IMG/VR virus record: IMGVR_UViG_3300036853_000375
Coordinates: 1-44,695 of that record
Strand: one strand, 5' to 3'
Length of the DNA stretch: 44,695 bases
DNA from: a virus
The notes under the pieces were generated by a model, which worked only from the letters and a program-made list of their open reading frames with translations, did no database searches and had not been told where the DNA came from. The position numbers and the translations under genes are program-made. This document shows, one piece after another, positions 1-9,324 of this stretch (position 1 is the stretch's first letter; every line of letters starts with the position of its first letter).

Positions 1-127
1 AACCTGATCCGGCAGCCGTTCGGGGCTGAGGCGCAGAGTGAGGTGAAGGTGCCGCAGCCGAGTACGGCGAGTGCCATCCTCGGCGCCGGTCTGAGTATTC
101 CGGCTTTGTTGCAGATCATCGAGCAGA
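1..127. repeat. Terminal direct repeat, left copy (circular assembly overlap)
   Basis: These 127 bases are identical to the last 127 bases of the window (44569-44695), and the reading frame continues through the join. The exact length of 127 and the open frame fit an assembly k-mer overlap on a circular or circularly permuted genome better than a biological terminal repeat. The non-redundant genome is 44,568 bp. Confidence 0.95.
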
Positions 128-246
128 TGCGTAAGCAGGGAACCACCGCCGGGACGCCGCCGATTGTGGCGCCGGGGGGCACCACGGTAGGCACGCCCAC
201 CACCACGCAGCCGCTGATGCCGGGTGCCGCTTTCTGGGGAGGATAA
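1..246 (+). CDS. 3' end of junction-spanning virion protein (continues from 43891)
   Basis: This is the C-terminal part of a 307-residue protein that starts at 43891, runs to 44568 and resumes at base 1. It stays in frame across the join and ends at TAA 244-246. The segment has a short hydrophobic Ala/Leu/Ile stretch near residues 245-265 and a Gly/Pro/Thr-rich tail. The next gene follows after 10 bases. Its place between a GNAT-like protein and large Pro-rich virion proteins suggests a tail or internal virion component, but the family is not recognised. Confidence 0.85.
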   Translation, partial: NLIRQPFGAEAQSEVKVPQPSTASAILGAGLSIPALLQIIEQMRKQGTTAGTPPIVAPGGTTVGTPTTTQPLMPGAAFWGG

Positions 247-256
247 GGAGACTGAT

Positions 257-1165
257 ATGGAATACATTGGCAATCAACCGCCGCCGCCGAATCCCTACCA
301 GTACGACGACAACTACTGGTGGAACTACAATCCTTACGGAAATATTGGCGGTTATGACCCGTATAGCGCTCCGGTCACCTCGTGGCAGGATCAGATAGCG
401 CAATCGGGTGGTACGGCTCCGCCGCAGAATCCGGATGTCGATGCGAACGGCAATCCGATTTTCAGGACTGACGTTGTAGGCAACGCTCCTCCCGTCGAAA
501 CCACCGGATCTGACATCGGCCAGCTCGACCCCAACCTTGCCAACTACCTCGCGTCATTGTCGGGCGGCGGCACACCGGGAAGCACGGGTGCGAATTTCAG
601 CACTACCGGCTGGGATGTCGCCGATTGGGGAGGTGGTGAAACAGGCGGCGATCCGACCAAGACGAGACCACCCATAAATGGGCCGTCGATCACGACACCG
701 CCCAACGAGGACGGCGGAGAGCGCGGCAACACTTACACCTACTTCTCCGATCCGAGTTTCGGCGATCCTACTAGGGGTAATACCTACACTTACTTCACTG
801 ATCCGAGTGCCAAGGATTACCACACCTATTTCGCTCCGGTTCCGACCACTCCACCCTCGACGAAACCGCCCATAGTTCCACCCTGGATCGGCGGTCCCCT
901 TGACACTCCCAAGCCGCCACCGCCACCTCCTCAGCAGACTGGCGGGGGACAGCAGCCGGGAGGAGGACAGCAGCAACAGAAACCGGGAGTAGGCGGCCTG
1001 CTAGCGGCGCTGCCCATGCTCGCCGCGTTCCAGGGCGGCACCACCACCACGCCCGCGCCCTACGCGCACCTCGGCCCGCACACCCCCGTCGCCCCCGTGT
1101 TCAAGCCGCAAGGCCGCAGCAACCCCATTCCCTCGATCGGTCAGCTTCTCGCAGGAGTTAGATAA
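257..1165 (+). CDS. Pro/Gly/Tyr-rich structural protein, unknown function
   Basis: A 302-residue protein of strongly biased composition. The N-terminus is rich in Pro, Asn and Tyr. The middle carries two copies of a GNTYTYF-DPS motif near residues 160-190, and a Pro-rich then Gln/Gly-rich linker lies around 210-255. ATG 257 is chosen because AAGGAG sits at 246-250; the frame is open further upstream but has no ribosome site. The gene overlaps the next by one base (TAATG). No catalytic motif is visible. Its place in the late operon points to a virion protein, possibly part of the ejection apparatus. Confidence 0.8.
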   Translation: MEYIGNQPPPPNPYQYDDNYWWNYNPYGNIGGYDPYSAPVTSWQDQIAQSGGTAPPQNPDVDANGNPIFRTDVVGNAPPVETTGSDIGQLDPNLANYLASLSGGGTPGSTGANFSTTGWDVADWGGGETGGDPTKTRPPINGPSITTPPNEDGGERGNTYTYFSDPSFGDPTRGNTYTYFTDPSAKDYHTYFAPVPTTPPSTKPPIVPPWIGGPLDTPKPPPPPPQQTGGGQQPGGGQQQQKPGVGGLLAALPMLAAFQGGTTTTPAPYAHLGPHTPVAPVFKPQGRSNPIPSIGQLLAGVR

Positions 1166-2628
1166 TGCCCGGAGTTCCCCCCATTAATCCGCAATTGCTG
1201 ATGGCTCTCGCGCAGAAGTTCGGAGGCATTGCTCCCGTGGTCAACCCCGGGTTCGGCACGCCGGGAATCAACCCCAATGCCCGCACTCCTCCTGGGTACG
1301 GAGGCGGCGGCATGGCCCAACGTGGCGAGGTACTCGGCAGACCCACCATGCCTACTCCGGGTGCGCCGCGCACGATGCCGCCATCGCTCGGTGAGACTCT
1401 TGGGACTGTTACTCCAAAACCGGCAGCGAAGAGAGGCGCTAAAACGACTTACGATCCGGACGGAGGTTATACAGAGGAAGATAACGATGGGACTAAGCGC
1501 GTCTTCGACAAAGACAACAAGTTGATTGATACGATTATTCCTCCTGGAAGTCCCGGTGCGGGCACATGGCAGCCGCCTGCTGAGGCTAAGAAACCCGGTA
1601 TCTGGGATAGGTTGACTGACCCAAGCTTAGCCGGTATTGCGCTCGCCGCAGGGCAGCAGATGACTCGCGCCAGATACCCAGGCGAGAGCGGCATTGGTAA
1701 CGCCGTTAACGCAGTAACTGCCGGGTATAACCAACTCGCTCAACAAAGGGCTATGCAGGTTGCCCGAGAGGAAGCTCGTCGCAAGGCTGATCTTGAGGAG
1801 CGCGAACAGAAGCGGAAGGAACAAGACACCACTTCGCAGGCAGGGCAGAGAACTGCACAGGGTAAGCGCTGGGAGGACATGAGCGCGGACGAGAGACGGA
1901 AAGCCAGAGCCGATGCTGCCAAGCAAGTATTAGACCAAGCCGAAAGGGATAGAGCAGCAGGATACAAAGGGAGAGAAGTCACCGTCGCTGAGAAGAATGC
2001 CGAGTCACTCAAGGCAGATCGGGAAGCGCGGGCCAGGACTGATGAGCAACGGGTCGCCGCTCTTGAGACGCAAGTTGATATCGCCAAGCAAGAACTCGCA
2101 GCACGCATAAAGGAAAACGCTACGGATAACGAACGCTTGGCCGCCGAGCTTAAAGTACACCAAGGCCAATTGGATTTGGGATGGGCGAGGAATCAGAGGG
2201 AAGCCAACAAAGAGGGCAATGAGAAGTTCCTGCCCTTCCTCAAAGAAGCAGGCGACGAGATATACGGTCAGGAGCGGAATGAACTCCAGGCCGCCTATAA
2301 CTCAGGCAAGCCCTATCAACCACCCGATTCGGCGGAACACGACAAGAAAGTAAATGCCTTGGCGATGAAACGCTATCGGGAGGCCCAAAGGATGCAAGGC
2401 AAGAAGGGATTCGAAGAGCCTCCGAATCCGCTTGGTCCTGACATCATACCTCCACCTCCAGGGCCTGCTGTGCGGGGGCCTGCCGCTCAACCCTGGCAAG
2501 GCGTCGGTCCTCCTGCTCCCGCCGCCGCTGCGCCGCCACGGGGAACGCCTAACATCATGGTCAACCCGAAAACCGGTCAGCGCATCATGCTCGATGAGAG
2601 AACCAACCAATGGGTACCCGCGCCATAA
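1165..2628 (+). CDS. Coiled-coil virion protein, probable ejection-complex component
   Basis: A 487-residue protein with a Pro/Gly-rich N-terminus and an acidic YDPDGGYTEED segment near residue 95. A long highly charged Glu/Lys/Arg/Ala helical region from about 190 to 360 should form a coiled coil, and the C-terminus is Pro-rich. The start codon overlaps the previous stop, and the end overlaps the next gene by 19 bases, so the three genes are probably translated together. Tailed phages without a tape measure often place helical internal proteins next to their largest virion protein, as here. The role is inferred from context; no family was recognised. Confidence 0.8.
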   Translation: MPGVPPINPQLLMALAQKFGGIAPVVNPGFGTPGINPNARTPPGYGGGGMAQRGEVLGRPTMPTPGAPRTMPPSLGETLGTVTPKPAAKRGAKTTYDPDGGYTEEDNDGTKRVFDKDNKLIDTIIPPGSPGAGTWQPPAEAKKPGIWDRLTDPSLAGIALAAGQQMTRARYPGESGIGNAVNAVTAGYNQLAQQRAMQVAREEARRKADLEEREQKRKEQDTTSQAGQRTAQGKRWEDMSADERRKARADAAKQVLDQAERDRAAGYKGREVTVAEKNAESLKADREARARTDEQRVAALETQVDIAKQELAARIKENATDNERLAAELKVHQGQLDLGWARNQREANKEGNEKFLPFLKEAGDEIYGQERNELQAAYNSGKPYQPPDSAEHDKKVNALAMKRYREAQRMQGKKGFEEPPNPLGPDIIPPPPGPAVRGPAAQPWQGVGPPAPAAAAPPRGTPNIMVNPKTGQRIMLDERTNQWVPAP

Positions 2629-5600
2629 TCCCTCCGCCGCCACCGGGGTTTGTCCCTGAGAGCAGTGTGACGGTGAGGGGACTCCCGGCTGGTGCGCCGC
2701 CGCCGCCGCCGGGATTCGTGCCCGTGTCGGTAGCTCCACCTCCGCCTCCTCCGGGATTCGTGCCGGAAGCTCCGCCGGCTGCTCCGCCCAGTGCCACCGG
2801 GGGGCTTCCGCAGCAGGCTCAGGTTGCGCCCGTCTTTGGTGCGCCTGCGCCTCGCTTCAACGGCGTGCCTCAACTCACCGTGGCGCCGCCTCCTGCCGCG
2901 CCTGAACCTGCTCCTTCACCCAACTGGGTGGAGAGGGCGCTCGGTGTCGGCGGGATTCCCACGGCTGCACTGGGAAACATGGGCACCGTCTACGAAAACG
3001 CGGTGGGCACCGCTCAAGCCTTAGCCCAGTTGAAGGCAAACATCGACGAACCCTTCATCCGCTTCGGCGAGCGGATGCGCGGCGCTAAACCTGCCGACCT
3101 CAACGTCATTCCGAAGGCTCTCGGCAAAGCCAAAGAATGGAGTCCTTTACAGTACGAAAAGGGAACCGTTACTTACGATCCTGAGTGGGGTCAAGTTACA
3201 AAGAAACCCATCACCGAAGCCTTCGAGAAGTTCAAGCAGGGGCCTTCGCTCAAGGACGTGACGGGCGACATCACCAAGGCACCGCAATGGCTCGCGCAGG
3301 GCGTGGGAAAAATGGGTCCGCAGTTTGCCGCTGCGGGTGCGGCCACCGCGCTTACCGGTCCTTTCGGCGGCATCCTGATGAACGCCGTCAACAATATCGG
3401 GGAGCGCTATAACACGGCTCTCAAGGAGAAAGTCAATGCTCCGGCGGCGGGCATATTCACCGGCTTACTCATCAGCGCTTTCGACACCCTCGGCCCGTGG
3501 CTGCAACTGAGAGGCGTCACCAAGGGATTACTTTCAACGGCTGGTGTCGGCGGTGGCACTGAGTTAGTGCAGGAAATCATGGCTATCCTGCACGAGAAGT
3601 TCTTAGGCATCCCGGTGAAAGACCCGTTCTGGCGGCTGATGGAGAACTTCCTCCTCGGCATGTTCATCGAAGGCGGGACGCATGCGGCTGCCCGTCCATC
3701 GAAGGCAGCGGCGCAGCCTCAAGTCAGCACCGGTCCCCCGCCTCCGCCTCCCGGTGGACCGCCACCTCCTCCTCCCGGTGCGCCTCCCGCAGCACCGCCG
3801 ACGACTCCCGCTCCTCATTTCGGCGAGCCGGGGTATGCGGAGTGGGCCGCTCAGAATGGCTTCACTTTGGACGACAAGGGCAGGATCGACTTGACGGTCG
3901 AGCAAAGGGCTCCTGCTCCTGCTGCTCCTGCTCCCGCTGCTCAGCCGAGCGTCGAGATCCAGCCTCCCCAGCCAGCGGCTCCTGCGTCTCCGGTTGATGC
4001 CGAGAGTGAGCGCATCTCTCAGTCCCTCTTCGGCAGGCCCTATGCAGACCTCGATCCGGAGACGGCGCGCCTTGTCAGGCTGGATGCAATTGAGAACTTG
4101 GCTCCTACCACCACGGTGCCTCCTGATGCCGACATGGTGGTCGAGGGTCCGAACGGCCCGCAAGCCGTGGACAGTGCGGACGTGTTCGTCGACCGCATTC
4201 TCCAGGCCGCAGGGATCGAGGAGCCGAAGCCCACAGCTTGGGAAGCGCGGGTGGCAGCAGCGAAGGAGCGGCAAGCCAAGAGCGGCGGTGCGCTCTATTC
4301 CAACCCCTTCGCCAATCCTCAGTGGGTCAGCGACATGGTGGTGATTATCGCCGACGACATTCGCCACGGAGTGGTCACCGCGAAGAAGGCCATCGAGAGG
4401 CTTGTGGCCAAATACGGCGAGCAGTACCGGCCGCAGGCGCTGGACGTGGTCCGCCAGGCGCAGGTGCTCTCGAAGGAGCCGCCTGCCCCAGGAATGCCCG
4501 CTGCTGCGCCGCAAACGGCCCCAGGAGCGTCCGCTGCCACTCCGCCGTCCCTGACAGCCACCCCGCCCACCGGCTCGCCACAGGGCCAGCCAGCGCAAAT
4601 TCCGGTTCCGCCCGTCGAGCCGCCTCTGCCTCCCAATCCGGCGGACTGGCCCGATCCCGACCCGAGCGGTCCTCTCCGCAATCTCCTCCGGCTGCCCCTG
4701 AAAGCCTTCCGCTGGAGTAAGGAGGTGGGCCTCCAGCTTTACCAGATGGCCCAGCAGTACCCGGACTTCCCGCCCATCCAGAACCAGATCAAAGCGCAGG
4801 CCCGCTGGGATGCCCACGAGCACCAATGGGTGAGCTACAACGGCCAGGTCTACCAGGCCGTCGTTGGCCTCGGCAAGAAGAGGCTGAAGCAGCTCTCCGA
4901 CTTGACCTTCGATGTCAGGCTGCGGGAAATCAAAGCCAACGCCCGCCTCACCGACGAGGCAGTCGCCAGGATCGCCGACGGCTATGGAATCAAAGACACG
5001 GACAAGACCTTCCAGGTTTACCAGCAGATGCAGCGGTACTTCCTCGACTCCTGGGAAGCCATGCGGCAGGCCCAGATCCAGTATCTTCAGGCCACCGTGC
5101 CCGATCCGGTGGAGCTGGCCAAGGCCATCAAGACGACCAATGAACAGTTCGCCGAGCAGGCCAAGTTCCACTACGTCCCGCTCATGCGCTTCGGCGAGTT
5201 CATGGTCTCGGCGTACATCCCGACCACCGATCCCAAGTACAAGAGCGGCACGAGGATCGACCAGCAGGCGCACTTTGCCAGCCATGCGGCCGCGCTCGAA
5301 GCCGCCGCCGAGATGAGGAAGCAGTACCGGGAAGACGGTCAGGTCGTCGATAACATCTACGTCAGCCCCAAGCCCATGAGTCCGGCCATGCAGAACCTCG
5401 CCAGCCTCCCGCCCGACATGGCTTCCCGCCTCGTCGATAAGCTCGGCCTCACTCCGGACCAGCGCGCCGAATTGAGCAGGATGGTGGGGGACAGGATCAC
5501 CGACAACTCCTACTTCCAGCGCCTGAAGAATGCCAAGGGCATCGCCGGGTACAGCACCGATCTCCCGCGCGCTCTCGCCGCTTACGGCGCTTCGCACTCG

Positions 5601-7433
5601 AAGCAGATAGCGGATACCCTGGAGCGCCACCATCTCGAGCAAGCCGTGAAGGACGCAGCCGAAGAGATCAGAAACAGGGGGCGCGGCAGCGGAGGGATCA
5701 CTGACGTCACCGAGATGATGGGAGTTCTTGAGGTCATGAAGGACGCCAACATCTCCATCCTCAACCCCAAGGTGCGCGGCTACTCCGCCGCCGGGGCCAT
5801 GGCCGCGTGGCACTTCGGCTTGAGTCCCAAGCAGGCCCTGATCAACCTCACCCAGTCGATGATGACGCCCGCGATCCTGAGTCAGCAGGAAATTACCACC
5901 ACAGTGGACACCCCGGCCGGCAGGAAAACAGTCACGAAAGAAGTGGGGTATGCCCGGGCGCACTGGGAAACCGCCAAGGCGATGGCGCAGGTGCTCGACT
6001 TCTACACCAGGCGGAACTACCACAAGGTCAAGGGCAAAGTCACGGGCGCGCCGGATCAGTACGTGTACGACGGCTTGATGAGCCAGCGTGCGGTGGAAGC
6101 CATGCAGAAGGCCACCGATGCAGGCGTCATCCCCGATACCCAGGCCAAGAACGTGGCCTCGCACAGCCACGGCAATCTCATGGAGTGGATGCTCGGCGAG
6201 GCAATGGGCCTCAAGGGGGAGAAGATCGGGCGGAGCATCGGCGAATTCTCCACCTGGCTGCCCCAGCAGACTCTCAAGCTGATGAGTGGGAGCGAGGTGT
6301 GGAACCGGCAGGTGGCCTTCGTCGCCTCTTTCAATGCTCTGGAGAAAGCAGGTCATCCCGATCCCTACCAGGGGGCCGTCAAGGTGGTCAAGTTATCGCA
6401 GGGCTACAACGCCACCTCGAACAAATCCTGGCTGCAAAGAACCTTCCCGAACAACATGCTCTTCAAGAGCTACACGCAGAACAACGTGTATCTGCAGACG
6501 ATGAGCAAGTATGCCTTCCGGCTGTGGGTGGCGCAGTGGGTGCTGTCGGGTATCGAAGGAGGGCTGGGCTTAGAGCACATCTTCAAGTTCCTCGACTCGC
6601 TCGGCTCCTGGTTCAAGAAGCGGGCGGGCTACAAGAATCCGCACGTCGACATCAAGCACGACATCCGCGAGTGGTTGACCGCGCAGATCGGTCAGATCCC
6701 CACCGAGCTGCTGATGCGCGGGGTGTCGGGCGGCAACCCGTGGGTCGACGTGGGCGGATCGACCGGCCAGGGCCGCGTCCTGCCTCTCGTCGATATATTC
6801 TTTGACCTGACCCATGGCGTGACTGACTACAAGACTGCCGTCGAACGAGGGGTGCAGGACATCGGCGGCGTGGCGTTAGGGACGGGCATGAACTTCATGA
6901 AGTCGCTCGTCGATGAGAGTCCCGACTCCTACCGGTTCTGGAAAGGGGTGCTGCCGAAGCTGGCCGGCCAGTTCGCCGAAGCGGGCAGCGCCTACGAGGA
7001 GGGCGGCGTCAAGGACGCGGCGGGCAACATGCTCATGAGGCTCGACACCACCAATCCGAACGACCTCGCCAAGATCTTCGGCATAGCATTCGGCGTTCCT
7101 CCGGCGGAACTCACGGCGGCCAAGCGGTCCGCCTGGGTGGCGCGTGAGCACTTGATCTACTTCACCCATCTCCGCGACAACATCCAGAAAGACTACAACA
7201 GGGCGCTCGATAGCCAGGACCAGGACAAGATCAGAAAGGTCCACGAGGATATCGAGGAATTCAACCGGAAGATTCTGCCCGAGGGTATTCACTACTACCT
7301 GCCGTACTTCCACCGGAATTACATGAGCCGGGGGAGGAAGCAGAACAAGGTGGAGCAGGATCCGAGCAATGCCTTCCCGCAGCAGTGGCGGAATGAGATG
7401 CAGAACCGCGGCGCACCCTACGCTCCGCAGTAG
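2610..7433 (+). CDS. Large polyvalent ejection-type protein (LPD38-like region)
   Basis: At 1607 residues this is the largest protein of the genome. Residues 8-57 hold three copies of PPPPPGFVP. Residues 230-370 contain a glycine-zipper-like hydrophobic region, typical of virion proteins that insert into membranes. Pro-rich linkers near 375-400 and 600-690 separate further segments. The C-terminal third, with its QGYNATSNKSW and amphipathic helix pairs, resembles the large polyvalent protein associated domain 38 seen in phage ejection proteins. It is the last gene of the rightward arm, and its TAG abuts the opposing arm's stop. I could not identify a definite peptidase or transglycosylase motif. 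Confidence 0.85.
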   Translation: MGTRAIIPPPPPGFVPESSVTVRGLPAGAPPPPPGFVPVSVAPPPPPPGFVPEAPPAAPPSATGGLPQQAQVAPVFGAPAPRFNGVPQLTVAPPPAAPEPAPSPNWVERALGVGGIPTAALGNMGTVYENAVGTAQALAQLKANIDEPFIRFGERMRGAKPADLNVIPKALGKAKEWSPLQYEKGTVTYDPEWGQVTKKPITEAFEKFKQGPSLKDVTGDITKAPQWLAQGVGKMGPQFAAAGAATALTGPFGGILMNAVNNIGERYNTALKEKVNAPAAGIFTGLLISAFDTLGPWLQLRGVTKGLLSTAGVGGGTELVQEIMAILHEKFLGIPVKDPFWRLMENFLLGMFIEGGTHAAARPSKAAAQPQVSTGPPPPPPGGPPPPPPGAPPAAPPTTPAPHFGEPGYAEWAAQNGFTLDDKGRIDLTVEQRAPAPAAPAPAAQPSVEIQPPQPAAPASPVDAESERISQSLFGRPYADLDPETARLVRLDAIENLAPTTTVPPDADMVVEGPNGPQAVDSADVFVDRILQAAGIEEPKPTAWEARVAAAKERQAKSGGALYSNPFANPQWVSDMVVIIADDIRHGVVTAKKAIERLVAKYGEQYRPQALDVVRQAQVLSKEPPAPGMPAAAPQTAPGASAATPPSLTATPPTGSPQGQPAQIPVPPVEPPLPPNPADWPDPDPSGPLRNLLRLPLKAFRWSKEVGLQLYQMAQQYPDFPPIQNQIKAQARWDAHEHQWVSYNGQVYQAVVGLGKKRLKQLSDLTFDVRLREIKANARLTDEAVARIADGYGIKDTDKTFQVYQQMQRYFLDSWEAMRQAQIQYLQATVPDPVELAKAIKTTNEQFAEQAKFHYVPLMRFGEFMVSAYIPTTDPKYKSGTRIDQQAHFASHAAALEAAAEMRKQYREDGQVVDNIYVSPKPMSPAMQNLASLPPDMASRLVDKLGLTPDQRAELSRMVGDRITDNSYFQRLKNAKGIAGYSTDLPRALAAYGASHSKQIADTLERHHLEQAVKDAAEEIRNRGRGSGGITDVTEMMGVLEVMKDANISILNPKVRGYSAAGAMAAWHFGLSPKQALINLTQSMMTPAILSQQEITTTVDTPAGRKTVTKEVGYARAHWETAKAMAQVLDFYTRRNYHKVKGKVTGAPDQYVYDGLMSQRAVEAMQKATDAGVIPDTQAKNVASHSHGNLMEWMLGEAMGLKGEKIGRSIGEFSTWLPQQTLKLMSGSEVWNRQVAFVASFNALEKAGHPDPYQGAVKVVKLSQGYNATSNKSWLQRTFPNNMLFKSYTQNNVYLQTMSKYAFRLWVAQWVLSGIEGGLGLEHIFKFLDSLGSWFKKRAGYKNPHVDIKHDIREWLTAQIGQIPTELLMRGVSGGNPWVDVGGSTGQGRVLPLVDIFFDLTHGVTDYKTAVERGVQDIGGVALGTGMNFMKSLVDESPDSYRFWKGVLPKLAGQFAEAGSAYEEGGVKDAAGNMLMRLDTTNPNDLAKIFGIAFGVPPAELTAAKRSAWVAREHLIYFTHLRDNIQKDYNRALDSQDQDKIRKVHEDIEEFNRKILPEGIHYYLPYFHRNYMSRGRKQNKVEQDPSNAFPQQWRNEMQNRGAPYAPQ

Positions 7434-8654
7434 CTACGATGGCTTGCTCTCCGGCGTGGCTCCTAACCAACGCACAGCCTTCCCATGTTGGGTCGTTACT
7501 TCCGCAGTCAGCCCTGCGTCCTCAAGTTGGTGCAGGATTTGGCAAAAAGTTCGCCAGTCCATCTTGCCCCGAAATCTCTGGAAGAGTTCGACCGTCGGCA
7601 CCGTTTCATAGCGGCGTAAAGTTTCCTCGATCCTGAGCTGCGGCTTAAGCTCATCGTGCATGCCGGAGATCGCCGCGGGCATGGCCTTCTCCGTGGCCGA
7701 GAGAATCGTGATGGCCTCCTCGAGGTGCCGGCCTTCGACGATCATCGAATCCGAGTGCGCGGCCGAGATCACCATCGCCACCTTGTGCGCGTGCGCTTGG
7801 CGCCGGTTGAGGTAGCCGCCGAAGTCATCGGGTGACAGACCCACGGGCGGCTGCCTGGAGAACTGCTCGTACCAGGTGGTGCCCATGCGGTAGGCATCCT
7901 CGCTGAGGGTGAACTCGCCCTGCAACTTCGCGATCTTGGCGAGATCCTCGGTGAGCTTCGACGCCATGTCCCGCGCATCGCTGCCTCCCTGCTCGGCCAT
8001 GCGCCGCGGGTAGGCGATCGTCGCCTTCTTCTCGGCGCCGTAGACCAAGATGCATCTCGAGGTGAAGCCGGTGCCAATGAGGGACGGAGGCAGGTTGTCG
8101 GTGATCCACGCCGGTGTCGCGCCGGCTAGGAGATTCATCCACGGTTTCTCGATCGAGCGGCCGCCGCGCCCGACCGTGCGCCGCTTGAAGTCGTCCCCTC
8201 CGTCTCCGCCCCAAATGTGGGTCAAGGTCGACATGAGCTTCTTGTCCCGCGGGTCGAGGAACGTGCCGAGTTCGCCGAGCGCATACGTCACGCTCGAGTG
8301 CTTGCGCATGCCGCCGCGCGAGCGGATGCCGGTGCCGCCGGCGGATGCCTCGATGAACTCGTCTACAAGGCTTTGCCACGTCAGGCTATCGCTGCCGATG
8401 CGCACGCCCTTCACGTTCTTCAAGAGCTTCATGCCGCAGTTGATGGCGGTGGACTTGCCGCTGCCGGCGGGTCCGATGAGCAGGATGTAAAAGTTGGGCG
8501 ACCACTCGAAGTGGCCCATGTCGTACCAGCACTTGCCTTGGAGGGCACCGGCGATGGTCGACACTGCAGTCCAGTAGTTCCACACCTCGGGCGGCTCGAT
8601 GAATTGGGTGTACTCGAGATAACCGCGGATCCAGTTGTCGAAGTTACGAGGCAT
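7434..8654 (-). CDS. DUF3987-like P-loop ATPase/helicase of the replication operon
   Basis: A 406-residue protein beginning MPRNFDNWIRGYL. Residues 61-69 are a Walker A motif, GPAGSGKST. The layout is that of DUF3987-like phage ATPases: an N-terminal segment about residence on a target, the P-loop ATPase core, a helical region with a YAEQ-type regulatory segment, and a C-terminal winged-helix-like tail ending near WRTFCQILHQLEDAGL. ATG 8654 is preferred because the preceding gene ends 11 bases inside it; a longer frame to 8744 overlaps that gene heavily. It is the last gene of the leftward arm, and probably acts in DNA replication or strand processing. Confidence 0.8.
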   Translation of the reverse strand: MPRNFDNWIRGYLEYTQFIEPPEVWNYWTAVSTIAGALQGKCWYDMGHFEWSPNFYILLIGPAGSGKSTAINCGMKLLKNVKGVRIGSDSLTWQSLVDEFIEASAGGTGIRSRGGMRKHSSVTYALGELGTFLDPRDKKLMSTLTHIWGGDGGDDFKRRTVGRGGRSIEKPWMNLLAGATPAWITDNLPPSLIGTGFTSRCILVYGAEKKATIAYPRRMAEQGGSDARDMASKLTEDLAKIAKLQGEFTLSEDAYRMGTTWYEQFSRQPPVGLSPDDFGGYLNRRQAHAHKVAMVISAAHSDSMIVEGRHLEEAITILSATEKAMPAAISGMHDELKPQLRIEETLRRYETVPTVELFQRFRGKMDWRTFCQILHQLEDAGLTAEVTTQHGKAVRWLGATPESKPS

Positions 8655-8913
8655 CGATCTCCTCCACCAGCAGGACTTGAGAGAGCGGCACGAACCGGCC
8701 GTCGGCGGACAGGTAGATGCCGCCCTGCCTGACGATGCGCTCAAGCGTGGAGGGGAACGGGCCGCGCACGGTCACCTCGATCAGGTTGATCTTGAGCTTA
8801 GTGTGCTCGTCGTCAATGTCGAAGTAGTGGCAGGTGACTTTGATCTTGATCATGGGCGGCGGGAAGATCTCCCACCACAGGCGCTGGAACCACGGGTCCA
8901 CGCTAGGCCGCAC
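8644..8913 (-). CDS. Small conserved-context protein of the replication operon
   Basis: An 89-residue protein, probably starting at GTG 8913, with a second possible GTG at 8901. It contains alternating beta-type segments, for example MIKIKVTCHYFDID and KINLIEVTVRGPFP. It ends with an acidic LLVEEIDAS that overlaps the start of the ATPase gene by 11 bases. No family is recognised. The overlaps on both sides fix its place in the operon and make it very likely to be translated. Confidence 0.7.
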   Translation of the reverse strand: MRPSVDPWFQRLWWEIFPPPMIKIKVTCHYFDIDDEHTKLKINLIEVTVRGPFPSTLERIVRQGGIYLSADGRFVPLSQVLLVEEIDAS

Positions 8914-9100
8914 TCTTAGCCTTCCCTTTCACGACGGGCGCGAGCTGGACGGCAGCGGTGTGGTGAGAGCAGGTGTCGATAGCGAACTGGGCGGGGTATT
9001 CCCAGGAGCCAGTCCAGACCCGCGGGTTGAGGGTGCAAATTCCGACTTCGCTGTTTCTCTCCTGCCAGTGCTGGCATTTGCCGCAGGTCTTGTCGGCCAT
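8903..9100 (-). CDS. Small Cys-rich zinc-binding-type protein
   Basis: A 65-residue protein. It starts CGKC (residues 6-9), has a further Cys near 22 and another with CSHH near 44-47, a pattern that could bind one zinc ion. ATG 9100 overlaps the TGA of the upstream gene (TGATG), which supports this start over GTG 9103. The C-terminus is basic. It belongs to a group of small Cys-rich proteins spread through this phage's early genes; its partner or target is unknown. Confidence 0.75.
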   Translation of the reverse strand: MADKTCGKCQHWQERNSEVGICTLNPRVWTGSWEYPAQFAIDTCSHHTAAVQLAPVVKGKAKSAA

Positions 9101-9324
9101 CACTCAGCCTTTCCGCGGGCGGCGATGCGGCTCATGATCGCTTGCTCGGAGTCGCCGCAGGCGCGCCAGAAATTCTCCTCCTCGTCGCTCACTGGCAGGT
9201 AAGGGAAGGTGTGGGCGTCGGCGAAACCCCAGTCATGACGGTGGCCGCAGACAAGGCATCTCGACACATATTTGGGTTTCTCTTTTTCCGAATTTTCCGG
9301 GGATTTCAGGGTCTCTTCTTGCAT
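9100..9324 (-). CDS. Small protein with CxxC-His motif
   Basis: A 74-residue protein with a charged Glu/Lys/Ser N-terminus and a CLVCGHRHDWG segment near residues 23-33. A further Cys lies near residue 56. It could hold a single metal ion, though a full four-ligand ribbon is not clear. ATG 9324 overlaps the primase-helicase stop codon by one base (TGATG), so the two are translationally coupled. Function unknown. Confidence 0.75.
   Translation of the reverse strand: MQEETLKSPENSEKEKPKYVSRCLVCGHRHDWGFADAHTFPYLPVSDEEENFWRACGDSEQAIMSRIAARGKAE

Noticed and set aside
1-127. Packaging-type terminal redundancy
   Set aside because: The exact repeat is 127 bases, a common assembly k-mer size, and lies inside an uninterrupted gene, so an assembly overlap is more likely.
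3603-6356. A 917-residue open frame on the minus strand
   Set aside because: It lies antisense to the polyvalent protein gene, has no ribosome site, and its composition follows the GC-rich codon positions of the sense gene.
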